64,000 nt of DNA from the NCBI GenBank assembly GCA_029851415.1, contig CM056741.1, positions 165,031,685 to 165,095,684 on the forward strand. The letters run 5' to 3'. This document shows positions 58,857 to 64,000 of the stretch, one piece after another; within the stretch, counting starts at the first letter, position 1, and every line of letters starts with the position of its first letter. A model generated the notes under the pieces. It had not been told where the DNA came from. It saw nothing but the letters and a program-made list of their open reading frames with translations, and did not search any database. Source of the stretch: Eretmocerus hayati. Lineage: Eukaryota > Arthropoda > Insecta > Hymenoptera > Aphelinidae. The translations under genes were made by a program, and so were the position numbers.

Positions 58857-58968
58857 TTAAGGTTTAATTTAATAGTGGCCCATGCCAGTTGCGATTTGTG
58901 CACGTCGCGCGACTGGCAAAAGTTGCTCGGTGTTGTAACTCTCACCTTAATCTTGGCTTAATCTTGCG
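58857..58968. repeat. Possible small inverted-end repeat
   Basis: TCAAGATTAAGGTT at the left pairs with AACTCTCACCTTAATCTTGG at the right, with a second AATCTTG beyond. The inner TGCCAGTTGCG is loosely inverted at GCGACTGGCA. It is weak, and no target duplication is visible. Confidence 0.3.
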
Positions 58969-59888
58969 TAGGAGCAGAGGTAATATATTTTATAGGAGCG
59001 ACTGAGAATTCCTTCGTTGCCTGTGTGAACAGGGGAACAATAATCCCTTTTTCTGTGATATTATAGTACTCAAAGGAGGGCCCCAAGGAGTAATACCTTT
59101 TTCATCACTGTCTTGAATTTCTACACGCATTGAATTCGCAATGGATAACTGCTCCGCGTACGAAATGATCTTACACCACTGCAGATTTCTCAATTTTTTA
59201 CACCTTCTCTCACGTACATCATTTCAAGGTTATTTTATTATCTATATTCTAGACGTAAGTCTGATACAAATCATCTGTGATATTTAAATTCGGAAATTGT
59301 TACTTTTTCTTGAACGATTGAATTTTAGCCATTTCAACAATGGGGAGGATCCAGATCAGGACGATCCAAAATCATTACGGTCAATATTAAATTCTTCAAG
59401 AGAAGCAAAAGAAAATGTATGAGAATATATGTATGTTTGAATTATCTCGAGAGGACCAATGCCTTCTGAAGTGTCATCAGACGTTTTCATACGAAAATGG
59501 GGGTTTTGAATCATTCTAGTTTGGAAGAATATGAAAAAAATTCTGGATCAGAGCGGTATAAGCTTAGTCTATTTCGGAGAATGAGGTGTGTGAATTGTAT
59601 ATGGACTAAAAATCATCATTCACTCGCAGCGAGTAGTGTGTAAACACACTCGTTCCATGATAAATGAAGAAATAGTCGCCTAAGATGATGAATCGAGTTT
59701 TCTATTGGAAAAAAATTGAGGTAATTTTCCAGAAATGGAAAAAAAGACTTGTTACTGTTGTCATTCGTAGCCATCCCATCAGGAGCTGTAATAGAGAACA
59801 ATTCACTCTCAATATTTTGACGATTTTTGGAAAGTATCTCCAATTTCGCCCTGTTAATAATATCGATATGATTGATTGATCAGAGAAA
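58969..59888. other. Non-coding, no recognised feature
   Basis: Overlapping short frames on both strands at 59616-59896 only. Confidence 0.45.
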
Positions 59889-60907
59889 ACCGTCAAATTG
59901 GATAGTTCTGGTACGATTTTGTTAATCTTCGATTTGTTTGGCTCAGCATTTCAACATGCACATTGACAGAATCACCTCAATCAGTGGTCTATCGACAGCT
60001 CAAAATCTCAGCTTCTGATTAACTGACACTAAAGTCTGAATTTGATGCGTCTGGCTGGAGCTGTTAGCAGTTTCGTGTATGTACCCAAGTTAGACCCCGA
60101 TGGGTCAACTTTGGTACACTTACAGAATATCTCAATTGTACCCACCACCATGCGAGTGAATCAATTTCAATTGTTCTGAAGTCTTGTTCTGAGCTGTTTG
60201 AAACATCTTAGAACCTCATAGACCATCACTCGCCTCATGACAAGTTGAAATAAAGCTGTCATATAGAATTGGATCAAAGTTACCCTTACTCAAGACTAAG
60301 ATCAAAATTACTGTAATGCTTTATACCTATAGTAACGTAACTTTGGTACCTTTTTTATGTTTTTTCCCCTGGTTTTCATTCATAAAAATTCTAAATATTG
60401 TAAATAACCCAATGTAAGAATATTTTCTTCAATATAATGATACATATATGTGATGGAAATGTAGGGTTATTCACCCGTAGTACGTTCCGGAACACTTCTT
60501 GCCAGGTGCACTAACTGGACCACTCGCGTATCGGTGCTGAATCAGCCTTTTAAAAAAACACTCAAATAAACAACCACAATCATTTATGCAGAGTTTGAAG
60601 TTGATCAAAACATTGTTCATACGTCTCCCATGCATTGGGGGAGAACAGGATTCAGAGCGATAGAGTTATTCACCTTGCCGACTTTGGAAGTTACTCTTCA
60701 GGGGTTTACTAGTTGCACCTACTGTACACTCGGGAACAAGGTGAACTACAATGGGATGACGGTCAGTGACCGTTCGAGATATATCTGTCGTCTCACTCAC
60801 ACTCGTGGGATAACCCATTAGGTGCGAGTGGGACGGAAGATCTCGCTTGCCATCATACCATTGCAGTTCAGTTTATTCCCGAGTGTACTAAAATGACTCA
60901 ATTTGAT
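59889..60907 (-). mobile_element. DNA transposon of the GGTAACTTTGGTAC family, copy 2 (inverted)
   Basis: Starting ACCGTCAAATTGGATAGTTC and ending near CTCAATTTGAT, the sequence is collinear with 32576-33415 read in reverse. Shared marks are GGTCTAACTTGGGTACA, GGACCACTCGCGTATCG and GCGATAGAGTTATTCACC. It is longer than copy 1 because a 159-base MITE sits inside at 60727-60885. There is no coding capacity. Confidence 0.7.
60727..60885. mobile_element. Nested TA-flanked MITE (159 bp)
   Basis: The inverted ends read CACTCGGGAACAAGGTGAAC and the complement of CACTCGGGAATAAACTGAAC, continuing through TACAATGGGATGACGG and TGCAATGGTATGATGG. TA flanks at 60725-60726 and 60886-60887. Removing it restores the continuity of the host element with copy 1 (TTTAGTACAGTAGGTGCAAC in reverse), which confirms insertion. 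Confidence 0.8.
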
Positions 60908-61549
60908 AGAAACTCCTAAAATTCTTTTCTATGAATTCCTTCATGAGTTACTCAAACCCATCAATTGACGCATATTATCATCAAATTGAAATACACATTG
61001 GGCAGAAAAACGTTCGCTAAAGGTCGATCAAAGTACATTGTAAATCCACCCTCTGGATTATGATGGAAATTGGTTTTTCGCAACAATTTTACAATGAAAT
61101 AAGGTCAAAGATAAAAAGAGGATGAGAGTGAATTACAATCTCTGATTGGATTACGCGAGATGCGGTCTTTTTGAAAGAGTATCCTAATTACGATATCGCT
61201 TTGACCAAATAACAGAATGAAAATCTCGTATCTCACTATTATGCCTTTGTTAAAGTCCTCTTTTTGTCTGTACGTACCCACACATTACACATTTTTCATA
61301 GTGTGAATTTTTTAAACAAGCTCGTATGGCAGTATATACGCGACTCTACGGCACAGAAGCTCGTCACGCAAAGTGTAACTTTTCATGTTTGAATTAATGA
61401 TGGAGCTCTTTAAATAAAGTTATAGCAGCATCAGAAATTGTCCCACATTCTCTCATGGTATTACCCACACTAAAAAGAGAGTCAGGTGTGCTCTGTCGTA
61501 CTTTCCAAAGAACCCTTTGAAATTTTCTTCATTAATTATTTGTAACGCG
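60908..61549. other. Non-coding, no recognised feature
   Basis: AT-rich DNA without repeats or frames of note. Confidence 0.45.
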
Positions 61550-61831
61550 TTATCCTTGGTTAACGTACTCATAGTCTAGTCCCTTCATATATATAGCTCT
61601 ACATTCGTAGTCATTATCAGAATTAACTAGTCGCTTCTTTGCTCGTTTTGGAATGGAGACAAGTATACCGCCAACAGTATCTAATGGCTTTGGTGTTCGC
61701 TTGCACGACTGCGATTCGAAATTTCTTTCAAGCTTCCATAGTTGTGACTCTTTGCAATTCACTTTCCGGTCCTTCATAGGTAACTTTTTAACCTCCCTGG
61801 TTCTTTCTTCCTCTAAAATCTCACGTAAATT
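61550..61831 (-). CDS. Candidate terminal exon, hydrophilic protein
   Basis: The minus-strand frame stays open from 61831 to a stop at 61550. It reads LREILEEERTREVKKLP, then MKDRKVNCKESQLWKLE, RTPKPLDTVGGILVSIPKRA and ends YMKGLDYEYVNQG. The charged, lysine-rich composition differs from chance frames nearby. The frame is open upstream of its first ATG, as an internal or last exon would be. Against it, the upstream AG sites (for instance GATTTTAG) lack a strong pyrimidine tract and no poly(A) signal follows closely. No family is recognised. Confidence 0.25.
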   Translation of the reverse strand, partial: NLREILEEERTREVKKLPMKDRKVNCKESQLWKLERNFESQSCKRTPKPLDTVGGILVSIPKRAKKRLVNSDNDYECRAIYMKGLDYEYVNQG

Positions 61832-62904
61832 CTATCTACCACCTTTTACGTTACATTCTTTTCTTTAGAAGCGTTGTTCCCGATAACAAACGAACAAACA
61901 ACTGTGCCACAAATTTTACCTTGACTTTCTTTCACCTTTTCTTTCATTGTTATCACAATATTTCACTGTTAGATATACTAATTTCAATGAAATTTTATAC
62001 TCGTCTCGTCTTTGCAAAAGACACCGTTGGTTTGTTCATGTATATTCATGTGTCGTCGTATATATACAGTCGGAAATTTAGAACTCTGGGATATATCTTA
62101 TAGAGACATATATACTCGGTCAGTCGGGGTATTATAGTGGTAAGGTCGAAAACCAACAGAGCAATGCATGAATCACAATTTTGCATATATGAACGATGCG
62201 AATAAATATCTTACCCCTTCAACGCAAGATTTATCGGGGTCAAAGCAATGCAACGGGAATCTACTTAAGCGTCTACACGGACTTCGTATCCGCCTACCTC
62301 TTTAGAAATTCACTGAATTACGAAAATTGTAGAGTTTCCTGACCACGTTGATTATGATGCGCGCAGACCCGTTATTTAATGCTAATCCGTAATTCTTGTG
62401 CTAACACTTTTTAGCTGTGAATGCAGAATAATCATAAGAGATGGATTTCTTTTTGTGGAGAAAGCTTTTATGGGATTCATTTGGTTGAGTGCTTGGTACG
62501 AGGACCTTTTTTTATCTTGACGTGGAAAAGATTACGTATAATTTTGGTAGGATTTAGAGATAACTAGTACGATAGCAAGTGCTTAAATCATTTTACCGCA
62601 GTAATAAAATCAAAGTGGTTGCTTTTAATAGTGTGAGATCAGATCGTTAGGTTAGAGTCTCACTTGGGATGAATTTTTTCATTTGTAGAAAATTCCATGT
62701 AGTTTTGATAGGACTCAGATGAATTGAAAAAGATTGAAATTCATTTGATTTGAATAAAATCTTCATCTAATCCACAAGAATAACACCTCAACCTTTGACG
62801 CCGAAACGATCAATCTTATCCAACGTACGTCTCAATCATTTGGTTTCGATTATGTTAATCAATGAAAAGATACAAGTAGAAGTTTAGAAACTGTTAATTT
62901 TCAG
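61832..62904. other. Non-coding, no recognised feature
   Basis: Nothing is supported. A GTAAGGTCG-like A-box word near 62140 has no B-box partner. Confidence 0.45.
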
Positions 62905-63078
62905 GGTCGAAAGTGTCCGGCATGTCGCATTCTGTGGCGGCTCGTCCCTTCGGTCACTCCGAGTATCATGGACGCCCGAATTTTTTGGAGATTCAGTCAA
63001 ATGCAACACAAGACTCGTAAATCACCTTGTCATGGTGCACGTGACTGTTCTGGATCGCCACGGAATGTGACGAGTTGA
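62905..63078 (+). CDS. Candidate exon after a good splice acceptor
   Basis: GTTAATTTTCAG|GGTCGAAAG is a fair acceptor. All three frames are open beyond it, for 57, 53 and 37 codons. They include GRKCPACRILWRLVPSVTPS, VRHVAFCGGSSLRSLRVSW and MSHSVAARPFGHSEYHGRPN. The GC level is above the surroundings. Which frame, if any, is used cannot be told, no good donor is evident, and no family is recognised. Confidence 0.25.
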   Translation, partial: GRKCPACRILWRLVPSVTPSIMDARIFWRFSQMQHKTRKSPCHGARDCSGSPRNVTS

Positions 63079-64000
63079 TCAAAAAATTTCATCTAAATGG
63101 TCTCATGACTCATCTTTTTGGTCATTGAGATTTAAATTGAATGCAGCAGAATTCACTTTAAAAACTTTGTTAAGCCTTCTTGGCCCATTATTACTCGATA
63201 ACAAATACCTAAAGAAGGTAACCGATTTTTATATGTTTTCAAAAAACTCTGTTTCGTGAGCAGAACAAGAAGTATTAACCGGTTTGGGGTTTTCAATCTC
63301 AAGGCACCGTATAATTTAACATAGACACATAGAGAATGAGATCACATTGGTATAGATAGTTTGTCCAAAACATTTTGGAACATGATTTGTGCCAGTGACA
63401 CAGTGTGTCATCATTCCTCAAAACATAAGCTTTTCGCCAACTTTTTAGGCACATACTCGGATGCGGAGGGTTGAAAACTAAAAATTATGTCACTTAACCT
63501 GTTATCATACGTTGGATCCGACGACTTGAAAAGTATTCCGCATTTGCAATCATCTCTTTTGTATTGATTTTTCAATCAGGACCAAAGACATCAGAAATAA
63601 CATTTTTGCACGAATCATTCATTTCTTAATCCTACTCAAAGTACTTCAAGGTAAGAATCAAGTTCCTGGTCTTACATATTTTGAACCCTAAAAGAGCCTC
63701 AAAAAATATGTCCAAATAGAAACTATGACATCATAGAAATGGGGATGTCGATGAAGTAGTAGATTCATTATTAGTATTTCAGACCTGAATCCAGTTTAGT
63801 ATTCGAATAGTATAAAACTAAATAGCGACCAGTGGTTGATTAATGTAGTCACAATGGTCATCTGGTCAAGGGTCGACCATTTATCTTAATTCCATTCATC
63901 ACCCACGCTAGTTTCGTCGATCAACTTAGTTAGTGGGCTATCTGAATAATTCATAGGGCAAGGGAAATTTCAATTCAGTTCGAATTTCGTCTACCCGAAG
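63079..64000. other. Non-coding, no recognised feature
   Basis: The window ends in AT-rich DNA with no supported gene or repeat. Confidence 0.45.

Noticed and set aside
62125..62190. tRNA-like TATAGTGGTAAGGTCG
   Set aside because: There is no B box and no stem pairing downstream.

Overview
This 64 kb window looks like a non-coding part of an insect nuclear genome. The sequence is AT-rich, CpG is not visibly depleted, dinucleotide microsatellites are common, and long open frames are almost absent. The only recognisable proteins are transposable-element remnants. The mix of pogo/Tigger-like, piggyBac-like, Harbinger-like and LINE remnants with many foldback elements suits an arthropod, perhaps a hymenopteran, but the species cannot be fixed from sequence alone. 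I see no bacterial operons, CRISPR arrays or rRNA genes.

Host-gene signal is thin. The first 119 bases are the 3' end of a plus-strand coding exon. A minus-strand exon at 11491-11656 would encode a start codon and a textbook signal peptide, and lies beside a GC-richer, promoter-like stretch. A GA/CT-rich stretch at 36984-37512 resembles a first exon with promoter. Short candidate exons at 49699-49725, 61550-61831 and 62905-63078 are weak. Most of the rest is probably intron or intergenic DNA.

The dominant content is transposons, many with readable ends and target-site duplications: a TA-flanked element at 4159-5090; pogo/Tigger-like elements at 5425-6213 and 47578-48399 (the second keeps its DNA-binding domain); TTAA-flanked elements at 15874-17522, 35783-36619 and 55935-58039; a TTA-flanked Harbinger-like MITE at 46048-46286; and an inverted pair of one family at 32576-33415 and 59889-60907, the latter broken by a smaller MITE. 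A LINE reverse-transcriptase remnant (34880-35778, minus) is interrupted by the 35783 element. Long foldback elements lie at 2698-3006, 14275-15225, 17711-18708, 34299-34830 and 55191-55520; the first and last are one family. A roughly 925-base repeat occurs at 8551-9472 and, inverted, at 29337-30270. A decayed tRNA-Asp lies at 50653-50722.

The two places most worth a second look are 3340-5335, where 20-base palindromes in repeated pairs sit upstream of a minus-strand TATA/initiator promoter and one pair is split by a transposon, and 56140-57526, where inverted TTTACGCAC arrays and a 22-base flanking direct repeat enclose a GC-rich hairpin cluster and unknown coding fragments inside a piggyBac-like element.
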